Positions 27,124 to 37,300 of a stretch of DNA of 64,000 nt are shown piece after piece; the first letter of the stretch is position 1, and every line of letters begins with the position of its first letter. The notes under the pieces are model-generated. The model made no database searches. It was not told the origin of the DNA and worked only from the letters and a program-made list of their open reading frames with translations. The DNA is from a candidate division BRC1 bacterium HGW-BRC1-1. GTDB taxonomy: Bacteria > Sumerlaeota > Sumerlaeia > Sumerlaeales > Sumerlaeaceae. The stretch lies in the NCBI GenBank assembly GCA_002842095.1, contig PHCB01000004.1, positions 1-64,000 of the forward strand, given 5' to 3'. Made by a program: the position numbers and the translations under genes.

Positions 27124-28722
27124 ATGATCTCGAAAATTGTCGCCGCCGCGTGCCTTTTACTTTTTGTGACACCCGTCTTTGCTGCCATAGATCAAAAGCC
27201 CATCGACGAAGCCATCGCCTCCCGCGATCGCGGCGAGTTCGAAAAAGCCACACTGATGCTTCAGGATGTGTTGGAACAGTCGAGCGCCACAGCCACTGCC
27301 GACGAGCGACGACAAGTCGAATTTGAGATCGAGAAAATCCGCCGTATCCGGCAGGACTACACCGTATCACGCGAAGATCTGCTGAAAGCGTTACAAGAAA
27401 GAGTCCCGGATTTTACACCAGAAGAACTCGACGCCTACGAGCGTGACGGCAAGCTGGACGTGCTCAACATCGATGGCCGTAAATTGTATGTAAAATCCAG
27501 CCGCTCCAACCTGTTCAAACGCGAACAAGCTCTCTGGAAACGGTGGGCTGGCGCACCCAGCGACACGTCCCTTCAAATGCTTTATGCCCACATGGAGGAC
27601 GTGAAAAAGGCCGCTACGCAGACCAAGGATTATCTCGTTCTCCCCCAGGATTTCCGCGTCTCGTATTCTCTCGTGGTGAATGCCAACGCCGTGGCCGAGG
27701 GCCAAGTTGTTCGCGCCTGGCTCCCCTTCATGCGGGCAATTCCTTCCCAAAGCGACCTGAAGATTATTTCCGCCGAACCACCGGTCAAGCATCTCGCCCA
27801 ACCCCAGGCATCCCATCGCACCGCGTACTTTGAGCAAGCAGCGGTGAAGGACCAACCCACAACATTTCAGCTTTCATTCATTTACCGCTGTTGGGCGCGC
27901 GCGTACCCGCTTGATCCCGCAGCAGTGAAACCCTATCGCAAGGACGACCCGGATTATGCGCTGTTTACCGCGGAGCGAAAACCACACATCGATTTTTCCA
28001 ACGATGAGTTGAAAAAGATATCCGCCTCGTTGAAAGCCGATGGACAGGACAACCCCCTCATCATCGCCCGCCGCATCTACGATTGGGTTGCCGATAACTG
28101 CATCTATCAATATGCCCGCGAATACTCGACCATCGACAATTTGTCGGCCTACACCGCGGTGCGCCGCGCAGGCGACTGTGGTCAGCACGGCATGTTGTTC
28201 ATAGCACTGTGCCGCATGAACGGCATCCCTGCGCGCTGGACAACGGGGTGGGAAAGCTTCGAGGCCAATAACGGAAACAACATGCACGACTGGTCCGAGT
28301 TCTTCGTAGAACCCTACGGCTGGATACCAGCTGATGCCGACATGGCTGTGATTCTCAAACAGCATGGCCATGGCGAACTCGACACCACGCAAACAGCCGA
28401 ACTTGCGGGCTGGTTGTTCGGAAACATGGACCACTTCCGCCTGACGGTGAATGGCGATTTCGGTCGTGACCTTGATCCGCCGAAGAATGACTTCCGTAGT
28501 GAAACGGTGGATTTCCAACGTGGTGAAGTTGAAGCCGGAGGGCAAAATCTGTACTTCGACAAATGGTCCTACGACATGAGCATTAAACCCATTGCCCGCA
28601 CCGAAGCGGAAAAGATTCTGGCCATCCCGCTTCCCGCACCCGTGGCGGCAGCAGTTGCCCAGGAAACACCAACCACCGCCACAACCACGAATGCGGTGCA
28701 GACATCCGCCCCAACGCAGTAA
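27124..28722 (+). CDS. Secreted transglutaminase-like protein
   Basis: The 532-residue protein starts with a clear signal peptide (cleavage after about residue 20, PVFA). The C-terminal half holds a transglutaminase-like cysteine protease fold: catalytic Cys near residue 351 in AGDCGQHGMLFIALCR, His near 387 in MHDWSEFFVEPYGW, and Asp near 404 in PADADM. In bacteria such domains often cleave or modify peptides in the periplasm. The N-terminal third is helical with no clear domain. A low-complexity Thr/Ala tail ends the protein. It lies 76 bases before the PPIase gene and probably shares its transcript. Confidence 0.82.
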   Translation: MISKIVAAACLLLFVTPVFAAIDQKPIDEAIASRDRGEFEKATLMLQDVLEQSSATATADERRQVEFEIEKIRRIRQDYTVSREDLLKALQERVPDFTPEELDAYERDGKLDVLNIDGRKLYVKSSRSNLFKREQALWKRWAGAPSDTSLQMLYAHMEDVKKAATQTKDYLVLPQDFRVSYSLVVNANAVAEGQVVRAWLPFMRAIPSQSDLKIISAEPPVKHLAQPQASHRTAYFEQAAVKDQPTTFQLSFIYRCWARAYPLDPAAVKPYRKDDPDYALFTAERKPHIDFSNDELKKISASLKADGQDNPLIIARRIYDWVADNCIYQYAREYSTIDNLSAYTAVRRAGDCGQHGMLFIALCRMNGIPARWTTGWESFEANNGNNMHDWSEFFVEPYGWIPADADMAVILKQHGHGELDTTQTAELAGWLFGNMDHFRLTVNGDFGRDLDPPKNDFRSETVDFQRGEVEAGGQNLYFDKWSYDMSIKPIARTEAEKILAIPLPAPVAAAVAQETPTTATTTNAVQTSAPTQ

Positions 28723-28798
28723 TTGACCAGGTCGGCTCTTGCCGGCTTTGGCTCTGTCCCGCCAGATCGCGGGCGCAAAAGTATCTCAGGAGTTACAC

Positions 28799-30748
28799 GT
28801 GAACCGAATCATTCGTATCATGCTGGTCGCCGCAACTTTCGCGACGCAGGCGCATCTGCTGTCCGCCCAGGAAACATCTGCAACCACTACCATGCCCGAC
28901 TTGCGCAGTTCCTCCCCCGTGGTGCTTGCAACATGGAACAACGGCTCGTTCACAAATATCGATCTTTCCTCCACGCTGCATTTCCGCAAGCCGGCTTCCA
29001 TGCAGAATCTCGACGAAGACAGCATCTACACCATGCCCGTTGAGGATGTGAGAGAGGTGGTGCGCGATCTGGCTTACGAGCAACTGCTCTACCGGAAAGC
29101 ACTGGCTGATGGCGTCACCAGTTCTCTGCCCGACATAAAGGCGAGACTAAGAAACTTCGACGACCTGACCCTCGCCAAGATCTACTACGACGCGGTGTTC
29201 ATGCCCCGCATCAACAAGCTTCAGGAGGCCGACCTTCTGGCCATTTACGAAGCTGACAAAGCGACGCGCTACACCATTCCCGAGATTTTGAAAGTTCAGG
29301 AAATCTGGTTTTCAAACTACAAACCTCACACCGTGGCTGAGGGCGAAACCCTTGAATCCATCGCAAAGGAAATAAGCGGAAATGCCGAGGCCTCGAAACG
29401 CATTCTGCGCGATGACGTGTTGCACTATTACCGTCAGGCGCCAACGGCAGAGTCTGGAAAATCGCGCACGTTCCCGCTGAAAGCAGGCGAGGAATTGCTC
29501 GTACCCGTTAGCAAGGATGAAGAGACCAGTCAGAAAATCAAAGCAGACGAAACCCTGAAGAAGGTCCGGTCCGGTGAAGATTTCCTCGCCCTGGCGGGGA
29601 AGGTCTCGGATGCACCCGAAAAACGACGGGAAGAATCCTTCATGCCCGACATCGCCACCGTTGAAGCTCCATTGTCGGAATTCTTAAAGGCTGGGAAAAA
29701 AGGCGATGTATCCGAGGTTCTCGTCGGCACGCACGGACGCCACATCCTGAAGATTGCCGACAAGCTATCCACCACTGTTTTGCCCTTCGACGAGGTGAAA
29801 GGCAAAATTCTTATTCCCAGCGATAACCAGGAAAAACACGCCGCAACTATTCGCATACAGGTCATGAAGGAACTGAGCGAGAAGTACAAACTGGTGATTA
29901 ACTCCGATAATCTTAAGCGCAAATTCATACCCGGTGACAGGAGCCTCACCACCGGATCGGTCATAGCCAGCGCCCCGGATTTCAAATATACTCTGGCCGA
30001 GTTTATGCGCGACATCGAACCGACCATGAAATCTTACGACGAACTCTCTTTTGATGAGAGGTTGGAATGGGTGCAGAACGCTCCGGCAGTTGTGCGCTTC
30101 CTCATTCAGAAGGACGCCGAAGCTCGAAATCTCGACCAATCGCCCGAGTACCGCGACGCTGTGGCGAGCAAAGAACTGATGGAAATCGTGGGCGAGTACA
30201 TGAGACAGCAGCAAGCCAAAATCACCCCGGTTTCTGACGCAGAATTACGCGACTTCTATCAGAAAAACATCGACCGGTACACCCAATCGGGCAAGGTTAC
30301 CGTGCGCGAAATTACCAAACGGGTGAACCAGTCTCAGACTCCCGCTGCCCGCGCCAAAGCCACTGAGAAGGCCAAGGAAGAACTGATGGCTCTTCGCAAA
30401 AATATCAAAACCGCTGAAGACTTCGAGCAGGTTGCCCGCCGCGAAAGTCAGTCCATTGCAACGCGATCGCGAGGCGGGCTGATCGGCGAGGTTGCCCCGG
30501 ATTTCCGTGGCCCCAGTGTGCGCAATGTTATCGACCAATTGAAACCGGGTGAAATCAGCGCACCGTTTCTCTATGGAACCGAAGTCCAGATGTTGAAGAT
30601 GGACGCCCGGACTCCTTCCGTTGCGAAGCCTTTCGAAGAGGTCGCAAAACAAGTGCGCAACGATTACAACAAAAGCATTCCCGGACAGACAGAGGCCGCC
30701 AAGCGCGAAGCCATGTTGAAGGAAGAAGGGTTCACGCTGAAGTTCTGA
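28799..30748 (+). CDS. SurA-like periplasmic peptidyl-prolyl isomerase with an inserted LysM
   Basis: The 649-residue protein has a signal peptide (LVAATFATQAHLLSAQ) and two parvulin-type rotamase regions. The first begins with a strand (ILKVQEIWFSNY, about residue 165), is interrupted by a LysM-like module at about 177-240 (HTVAEGETLESIAKEI ... PLKAGEELLVPV), then resumes (KKVRSGEDFLALAGKVSD ... VLVGTHGRHILKIAD). The second spans about 498-610. Parvulin chaperones such as SurA assist outer-membrane protein folding; LysM binds peptidoglycan glycans. The start is GTG 28799, with AGGAG upstream; the longer frame from 28739 would lack a signal peptide. Confidence 0.82.
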   Translation: MNRIIRIMLVAATFATQAHLLSAQETSATTTMPDLRSSSPVVLATWNNGSFTNIDLSSTLHFRKPASMQNLDEDSIYTMPVEDVREVVRDLAYEQLLYRKALADGVTSSLPDIKARLRNFDDLTLAKIYYDAVFMPRINKLQEADLLAIYEADKATRYTIPEILKVQEIWFSNYKPHTVAEGETLESIAKEISGNAEASKRILRDDVLHYYRQAPTAESGKSRTFPLKAGEELLVPVSKDEETSQKIKADETLKKVRSGEDFLALAGKVSDAPEKRREESFMPDIATVEAPLSEFLKAGKKGDVSEVLVGTHGRHILKIADKLSTTVLPFDEVKGKILIPSDNQEKHAATIRIQVMKELSEKYKLVINSDNLKRKFIPGDRSLTTGSVIASAPDFKYTLAEFMRDIEPTMKSYDELSFDERLEWVQNAPAVVRFLIQKDAEARNLDQSPEYRDAVASKELMEIVGEYMRQQQAKITPVSDAELRDFYQKNIDRYTQSGKVTVREITKRVNQSQTPAARAKATEKAKEELMALRKNIKTAEDFEQVARRESQSIATRSRGGLIGEVAPDFRGPSVRNVIDQLKPGEISAPFLYGTEVQMLKMDARTPSVAKPFEEVAKQVRNDYNKSIPGQTEAAKREAMLKEEGFTLKF

Positions 30749-30914
30749 CCGAGGGCTAACCGATGAATTCCCCCAAGGTTTATACGAGGCTTCTGGTCGC
30801 GATGCGACCCCTCACAGTTACCTGATCCGACATGCCTTCGGTCCACTGCGAGGTCTCCACTTTCTACGTCCATCTGCGCAATCTGTGGATGATTAACAGT
30901 CCCCCAATAAAAAA

Positions 30915-30947
30915 GCCCGCGACCCTGATTATCTCAAAGTCGCGGGC
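30915..30947 (-). terminator. Bidirectional intrinsic terminator between convergent genes
   Basis: GCCCGCGAC (30915-30923) pairs perfectly with GTCGCGGGC (30939-30947) around a 15-base loop. Six As precede the stem on the plus strand, giving a T run on the minus strand, so it best ends the leftward-reading... PEGA gene side; the plus side has a weaker ATTTCAATTT run for the PPIase transcript. For strict orientation: the minus-strand gene at 30966-31928 reads towards it and ends 19 bases before it. Confidence 0.85.
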
Positions 30948-30965
30948 GCATTTCAATTTATCGGG

Positions 30966-31928
30966 TTATGGGCAGGGATCGAAAAAACCGATACTTCCAC
31001 CGGATTTCACGCCGGCCCTTTTGTCGCTCTTGCTGTAGCCGGGCTTGATTGGTGTTTGTTTCAGGAAGACGTCCATCTGCTTGGTTTCATTACCACCCAC
31101 GTAAGCGGTAACCTCGTAGGGGGTATAGCCTTCCTTGGTCAGAAGCACCGTGTGTTCGCCGATGGCGAGGCGGCGGATCGTCTGCGGAGTGCGCCCATAG
31201 TACTGACCATCGATGTAAATGCGTGCGTTGTTTGGCACGGTATCCACGTCGAGGTTTCCGTAGCGCGCCACTTTATAGTCGCGCGATTCACCCGTGCTCG
31301 TTCCCATCACCGTATACCGGGTACTGTCGCTGGCCCACCAATTCTCCCGCAACGCGGGACGGAGTGGCTCCATGCTGAGCGCAGACGGCTCCTTCCGGAA
31401 ACTTTCAACCCGGCGCACCAAACCTGCCGCTCCATCACGCGAAGCGGGATAAGGATCGTTCAGGGAGTAACGGTGAAACTGATCCAGGAAGGGGAAGTTC
31501 TCGCTGACCGCCACCATGGTAATCGTCTCATTACCCACCGGTGCGGTGATTTCCAGATCATAACCCCGGTCCGGAATAAAGTATGATTTGCCCGCCCGCA
31601 GGAAATTGGACTGGTCGTAATAATTGGGCAACACCTGGTGCGAAATACCAGCCGCATCGGTAACGAAGATGAATACATAGGAGTCGCGATTCACTCCAAA
31701 GGTCAGCTTGAGCTTATCGCCGATATGGTAACGCGGTTTGTCGGTACGGATACTCGCGAGTAAATTTCCACCCGTGGGGGGAGGAATGATGCGCACATTG
31801 CGCGTGATATCCGCCGGGGCGCTCTCGCCATTATAAGTCTGGTAGGTCCCCGCGTTCTCGACGCCGATGGTCCAAGCCGCAGAAACCTGCATCAGGCAGG
31901 CAACTGCCAGAGCCATCCACTTTCTCAT
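30966..31928 (-). CDS. Exported DUF4384-PEGA protein
   Basis: The 320-residue protein has a signal peptide (about residues 1-19), a DUF4384-like beta domain at about 55-150 (TDKPRYHIGDKLKLTFGVNRDSYVFIF ... is characteristic in spacing), a linker and a PEGA domain at about 222-290 (LDVDTVPNNARIYIDGQYYG and GEHTVLLTKEGY). PEGA and DUF4384 domains are found in surface or periplasmic proteins, often near Ser/Thr kinases and secretion systems; their function is poorly defined. AAGGA lies about 9 bases before the ATG. A strong terminator follows. Confidence 0.82.
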   Translation of the reverse strand: MRKWMALAVACLMQVSAAWTIGVENAGTYQTYNGESAPADITRNVRIIPPPTGGNLLASIRTDKPRYHIGDKLKLTFGVNRDSYVFIFVTDAAGISHQVLPNYYDQSNFLRAGKSYFIPDRGYDLEITAPVGNETITMVAVSENFPFLDQFHRYSLNDPYPASRDGAAGLVRRVESFRKEPSALSMEPLRPALRENWWASDSTRYTVMGTSTGESRDYKVARYGNLDVDTVPNNARIYIDGQYYGRTPQTIRRLAIGEHTVLLTKEGYTPYEVTAYVGGNETKQMDVFLKQTPIKPGYSKSDKRAGVKSGGSIGFFDPCP

Positions 31929-32361
31929 GATCCCGCAATCCTTCCCCTGCTCCCATTGCGCATACGCATGAGTAGCATGGTGTTAGCCTTTAAAAATGTG
32001 CCGAGACACCGGTAGAGAAATCTGATCCACGGCTTACGGATATTTTCCGTATCGCAAAACAGACTCTTCCGAACCGGTTCAAGGTTTGGTTGAGCACATT
32101 AAGAGTTCTCCACCCGCGTAATTTACAAGCAAAATGCTCGTGCTCCTTTTCAAGTTGCTTCCTCGTCTGAAAACCACGTTACTACTCCTTGAAATCAGAT
32201 TGAAACAGTTTCGCAGCTCTCAAAGGCCACAAAGCTTTTTCATCTGGATTTCACCCAACATCGATTCCGGAAAATGCGTCCATTCCCCACAGGCAGTCGG
32301 GGTCGGAATCACCGCTGACCAACGCGGACGCACGCTCGCAATTTCACGAGGTTAAACTGCC
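31929..32361. other. Divergent intergenic region
   Basis: No convincing gene lies here. The region is AT-richer than its surroundings and must hold the promoters of the leftward PEGA gene and the rightward LysM/M23 lipoprotein gene. A 73-codon frame at 32134-32355 has no ribosome site and no protein-like pattern. Confidence 0.5.
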
Positions 32362-33228
32362 ATGAAGTTTCATCAATGTTTCATGAAACACTTTACGATC
32401 TATTCGCTGCTTCCAATCGCCCTGATGCTTTCAGGCTGTGTCAGCCTCAAGCTCGACAAGCAGTCGTCGCTCCCGGCGGCCCGGTCCCAATCGGTCCTTC
32501 ACCGCGTGCGAGCCGGCGACACTTTGGAAAAAATTGCGGCCACTTACAACATTCCTCCCGCGGAACTCTCCTCCTATAATCGTCTTTCCAAGCCGGGGAG
32601 CCTTGTGCCGGGAAGCGTGTTACGTATTCCGTCGCACGTTGTGGCGGGGGCTCCCCCAAAGGAAACAAACCCATGGACGACATTACCCGGCGGCATCGGC
32701 ACGGGCTTTGCCGCAGCGGCTAAAGTTATCGGCAAACGTGGCGACCAGATCCGCACCGTTGCAGCATCGCCGGGGTGGTTAAGTTCACTGAAGCACGAAG
32801 CCTGCCCCCGTGATCCCTCCTCCAAGGAATATCAAGTTGATGCCCGCTCCAACAAAACAAGCAGTCAGGGCTTCAGTTGGCCGGTATCGGGGAATGTTTC
32901 ACGCGGGTACAGCAGCAGCGCCAACCATCGAGGATTGGACATCTGCACCGCCGAGGGAACCCCGCTTCGGGCCGCTGCTCCCGGCATGGTTATTTATACG
33001 GGAAACAAATTCAGCGGCTACGGCAACATCGTCATCATAGACCACGGCAACGACGTGGCCACCGTATATGGCCACAACAAAAACAATCTCGTGCAAATGG
33101 GCCAATCGGTAAATCGAGGCGAGGTCATTGCCACCGTGGGTCAAACGGGCAATGCGACAACTCCCCATGTTCACTTCGAAATCCGCCAGGCTTCCCAGGC
33201 AATCGACCCGCGTCCGTATCTTCCCTGA
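32362..33228 (+). CDS. LysM and M23 peptidase lipoprotein (NlpD/EnvC-like)
   Basis: The 288-residue protein has a lipoprotein signal (lipobox LMLSGC, Cys near residue 26), a LysM domain at about residues 47-90 (HRVRAGDTLEKIAATYNI ... GSVLRIP) and a C-terminal M23 domain. All zinc ligands are present: H189 and D193 in NHRGLDI and H271 in HVHFE, with H269 as the general catalytic histidine. It should therefore be an active endopeptidase cutting peptidoglycan cross-links, unlike E. coli NlpD and EnvC, which are inactive activators. GAGGT lies about 10 bases before the start; an internal ATG at 32383 also keeps the lipobox. Confidence 0.9.
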   Translation: MKFHQCFMKHFTIYSLLPIALMLSGCVSLKLDKQSSLPAARSQSVLHRVRAGDTLEKIAATYNIPPAELSSYNRLSKPGSLVPGSVLRIPSHVVAGAPPKETNPWTTLPGGIGTGFAAAAKVIGKRGDQIRTVAASPGWLSSLKHEACPRDPSSKEYQVDARSNKTSSQGFSWPVSGNVSRGYSSSANHRGLDICTAEGTPLRAAAPGMVIYTGNKFSGYGNIVIIDHGNDVATVYGHNKNNLVQMGQSVNRGEVIATVGQTGNATTPHVHFEIRQASQAIDPRPYLP

Positions 33229-33339
33229 TCTGTCCATGATTCCCGCCCGCCGTTAAATTGTTGACACACGGGTCCTCTTGCAAGCGCTGTATTAAAAGCA
33301 CGGTGGGATCTTCACGTTATTTCAGGAGAATGGGACTTC

Positions 33340-33903
33340 ATGCTACCGCTTAATCAAACGGCCGGCTACGCCGTGCTTGCTCTCGGGCTTATGCCCGATC
33401 CCGGCAACCAGCCGGTTCTTGTAAGAGACATCGCGGAAGCAGCCGAAATCCCCAAACCCTATTTGAGCAAATTGGTCCACCAGCTTGCGGCCCGGGGTCT
33501 CATCTATACACGACGTGGCTACAAGGGCGGAGTCACCCTGGCGCGTCCCGCAGCGGAAATCACATTAGTGGAAATAGTCGAAGCAGTGGGCGGCCACCCC
33601 ATCAAGTACCCCTGCGTGTTGGGTCTGTCCGAATGCAGCGAGGAACGCGCCTGCCCCCTCCATGATTTTTGGAGCCAGACAATCGAACGTGTTCATAAAA
33701 AACTCGCCGAGACAACACTGGCAGACACTGCGAAATTTCATTGTGAGCAACGCGCACTCGAACAGATGTTATTGCGGCCCAGCGATTGGAAGCCTTCATC
33801 CTCGGGGCGTCAGTGCGCCGGACCATCTGTGCCGGTAAAGACTGAGACCGCGCATATTTCCAGCTCTATGAACACGGCCCCCCAGAAGAGCAAAGTTAAA
33901 TAG
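33340..33903 (+). CDS. Rrf2-family Fe-S transcriptional regulator
   Basis: The 187-residue protein has the Rrf2 winged helix (LVRDIAEAAEIPKPYLSKLVHQLAARGLI ... RRGYKGGVTLARP, in order) and three cysteines, C92, C99 and C105, almost exactly where IscR and NsrR bind a [2Fe-2S] or [4Fe-4S] cluster. It would repress or activate promoters in response to cluster status, nitric oxide or iron. AGGAGAA lies 11 bases before ATG 33340. The tail of about 45 residues past the usual end is low complexity. It precedes hypA by 61 bases, so nickel or hydrogenase metabolism may be among its targets (inference). Confidence 0.9.
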   Translation: MLPLNQTAGYAVLALGLMPDPGNQPVLVRDIAEAAEIPKPYLSKLVHQLAARGLIYTRRGYKGGVTLARPAAEITLVEIVEAVGGHPIKYPCVLGLSECSEERACPLHDFWSQTIERVHKKLAETTLADTAKFHCEQRALEQMLLRPSDWKPSSSGRQCAGPSVPVKTETAHISSSMNTAPQKSKVK

Positions 33904-33964
33904 AACAGCTGTGTATTTCGCCGCCCATGCTGGTACCTGATCTCAAAATGGAGGGAGAATTTTC

Positions 33965-34333
33965 ATGCATGAATACTCATTAATGGACAGCGTGCTTGAG
34001 CACGTAACGGAGAAATTGGGCGACAGCATCACCGCTCCGATCCGAACGCTTCGGATGCGGATCGGCGCTCTGGAAATCCACTCACGCCCCTCGTTTGAGC
34101 AAGCCTTCGAGGCACGCAGTAAAGGGACAGTTCTGGAAGGAGCGACGCTGGAACTGGAGATCATTCCTGCGAAGATTGTTTGTGGCTCCTGTGGGCATCA
34201 AAGTCCCATCGGCGCCGGCGAGGCTGATGTCCACGATCCCGAACCCATGGTTGAGTGCCCCAAATGCGGCAAGGCCTGCCCGGTGGAAGGTGGCTACGGG
34301 GTTGGTCCCATCGAGGTGGATGTAGACGACTGA
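33965..34333 (+). CDS. hypA: Hydrogenase/urease nickel incorporation protein HypA
   Basis: HypA delivers nickel to [NiFe]-hydrogenase maturation. The 122-residue protein starts with MHEYSLM, whose first residues form the nickel site, and holds a zinc site of two CxxC pairs: C73/C76 and C98/C101. An additional C105 lies close by. GGAGGGAG precedes the ATG. No hydrogenase, hypB or urease gene is in the window, so its partner enzyme must be elsewhere. The upstream Rrf2 gene, 61 bases away on the same strand, may control it. Confidence 0.93.
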   Translation: MHEYSLMDSVLEHVTEKLGDSITAPIRTLRMRIGALEIHSRPSFEQAFEARSKGTVLEGATLELEIIPAKIVCGSCGHQSPIGAGEADVHDPEPMVECPKCGKACPVEGGYGVGPIEVDVDD

Positions 34334-34382
34334 TCAGGCTTCCATTGGTCCCGCAGGATCAAGCTGAACCTTCTCATCAAAT

Positions 34383-37300
34383 TCAAGTCGGCAGGGAACC
34401 CTGATCCTGAAAGCGGGTTGTTTCCAAAAGCGCGGCAGCCTGGGAAATCGGCGTGAGGGCCACAATCACCTCACGGGCAGCCGCGACTCGTTCCTCTTTG
34501 TCCTTAACCAGGCATCGCATTACAAGCTCGGCATATTCGCCGGGGGCATCGGATCTGACATCCCGTAAATCCGGAATAGTCCCATGCAAATGTTGCCCCA
34601 GGACGTTCTCGCCCGTGTAGGCCATGCTTCCGGCCATCATCTCATATAGAATGAGACCAAGCGCGTAAATGTCCGCCCGACCATCAACCGATTCGGCACG
34701 AATCTGCTCGGGCGACATGTACGCAAGAGTACCCGCTATAACACCCTCGCGGGTAAGATTCTGATCGTCCCCAAGATGAGCGAGTCCAAAGTCCACCATC
34801 TTCACGACAGACTCCTTGGCCGCGATCATGATGTTTTCAGGCTTAACATCTCGATGCACAATGCCCGCATCGTGGGCCACGGCCAGCGCTTCGGCAATCT
34901 GTATGCCGATGCGACAGGACTCTGCGGTTGATAACCGGCCCGTGCTCTTCAACTTCTGACGAAGCGTTTCGCCCTCAATGTACTCCATGGTAATATAGCA
35001 CTCGGAGGGGTCCGTAACGATGTCGTAAATGGCAACGATATGGGGATTGAACAACTGCGCCACCGCTCGTGCCTCCCGCAAAAGTCGCTGCTGGAACTCC
35101 GCGTCTCCAGAGAGGTGGCTGGGCAGAACTTTCCATGCCACCTGGCGATGAAGGCGTTCATCCATGGCCAGATACACCACCCCCATGCCTCCCTGTCCCA
35201 GCTTGCGAAGAATGCGATAACGCTCAAATCCCTCAGATTTATCGGCAGACTTGGGCTGCCCGCGAGAAACGGTCGTCGGTAAATCGATGTCGTCGAAAAC
35301 ATCTGGTTTGGCTATCAACGCCGACATCTCTTTTGATTGATTCAAACGCTCCTGAATGTCGCGGAAGTAATAGTCGATGGCCATAACCCGCCCGAAAACT
35401 TCCGCCGCCGCATCAAAGCGTTCGGCGGCTTCGTGAGCCAATCCGATGTCGTAAAACAAATCGATGTTCTCTCGCGCGGGCTTGTTACCCTCACCGATTG
35501 CTTCCTCGAAGCGGTTAATGGCCACGTCAGGCAAACCCTTTTGGAGGAAGCACTCACCCGTCAGACGCAACGCCTCGCGCTTGTACTGCTCGTTGTCCGT
35601 CAGCCGCTGCAACATGCGAATGGCGTCATCATTACGCCTCTCGGATGCGTAGAGATCCCCCAACTCAAAAATGGTTTCCATGTCATCGGGATGCAAAGCC
35701 AGCCATGCTTCAAAATTTCCGACAGCATTATCGACCTGGAGAGTGCGTTTAAAAAGGCTGGCGGCTTGCTTGAAATCGCCATGTTGCTCATGGAAATCTG
35801 CCGCCAGAATCAGATCGCCCAGCTTCTCATAAATCTCTGCGGCCTTCCTGGTATCGCCGGCGCGGCCATAGCATCGCGCTGCCAGCGAATCCTCTCCGGC
35901 TCCTTCATACAAGCGTGCCGCCTGTTCGTGACGACCGACCATTTCATAATGGCGCGCAGCCCGCACAACGTCGCCCGTTGCATACATGACCCGGGCCGCG
36001 TTTTCGAACTCACCCAACTGACGGAACAAATCATAAGCTTTATCGAACGCCTCGATCTGTTCATAAATTGCGGCAGCTTCCTTCAGCTTGCCCGCCCGGG
36101 TGTAGTAATCGGCTGCCTGCTCTTGGAAGGATTGGGGCTGCAACGCAACCAGATGCTTGTCGTCAAGGGCAGCCAGCATTTGCAGCCTGACCGGATCGCT
36201 GAACAAGGCCACGACCACACCAGACATCTCGATCTGGGAGAGTTGTTCCCCCGTCCAATCGAACACACCAATATTCTTTCCATAGGAAAGTGCCAGATAT
36301 GCGTTGCCCGGCAGACCCTCGAGATTGCGAACGGTGAAGGGGAAGCGTGCATCGTGGAGGACCTTCAGATCGCTGTCGAAAATAATGAAACGATTATCGC
36401 CCACAAGGGCCGCGATGCGCTTGCCCGAAAGATCGAACCGGACAGCCTGCACCCGATCTCCGAGATCCTTTGTAGCCTCAACCTTCCCCGAGGAGTTAAG
36501 CAGATATAATTTGCCTCCCAGGGTGCCCACGGCAGCGAGGTCTCCCGCTGGAGAAAGGTCCAGTGCCCTGGCCATAAAATCCACGGGGAAGCGCCACACC
36601 TCTTCACCTTCAAGAGAAACACAGACACACTCCCCTCCGGCCACGAAAACCAATGAGGTTTCATCGGGGGAAAAAAGAATCCGTCGAGGCACTTCGCTGC
36701 ACGGCATTTGAAAAACGGCACGTTTGTTCTCGTCGAGGAGCATCAACAGGGAACCGGCAGTTTCGCGCGAACCATCCGCCCCAATCGCCACCAGCTTGCC
36801 ATCGGGCGACAGCGCCACAGCAGCGGCTGTCATGTCGCCACTGAGGCGGTATTCGAAACGCAGCTTAAAACTGCGCGTCATTATCCGAACGATACGCGAC
36901 GCCAACCCCACAACAAGCGCATCGGCGGCTTGAGCAACAGCGCCGCACAAAGCAACCGAACCAAGGTCGTGAGTCTCACCGGATTCCAACACCACGAGTC
37001 GTGCAAACAAGTCTGCCGTTTCAGCCTCGTGTCCTCGAAGGTCCGCATAGGCCGCCGTGGCCAGATCGAGCCGCCCCATGGACTTCCGCACGTTACCAAG
37101 GCGCTCCAACTCTCCGGCACGCTCGTACATCTGAGCGGCCTGCTCGAGCACCTCGGCTTTTTCATAAGCCCTTGCAGCTTTGGCAAATTTCTCAGCGGTT
37201 TCAAACAAAACGCCAGCGGCGAGCCACTCCTCATGTTGCAGACATTCCTCGGCACCGACTTCCGGGTCTTCGCGGGCCAGATAAGCCGAGACCATTCGAT

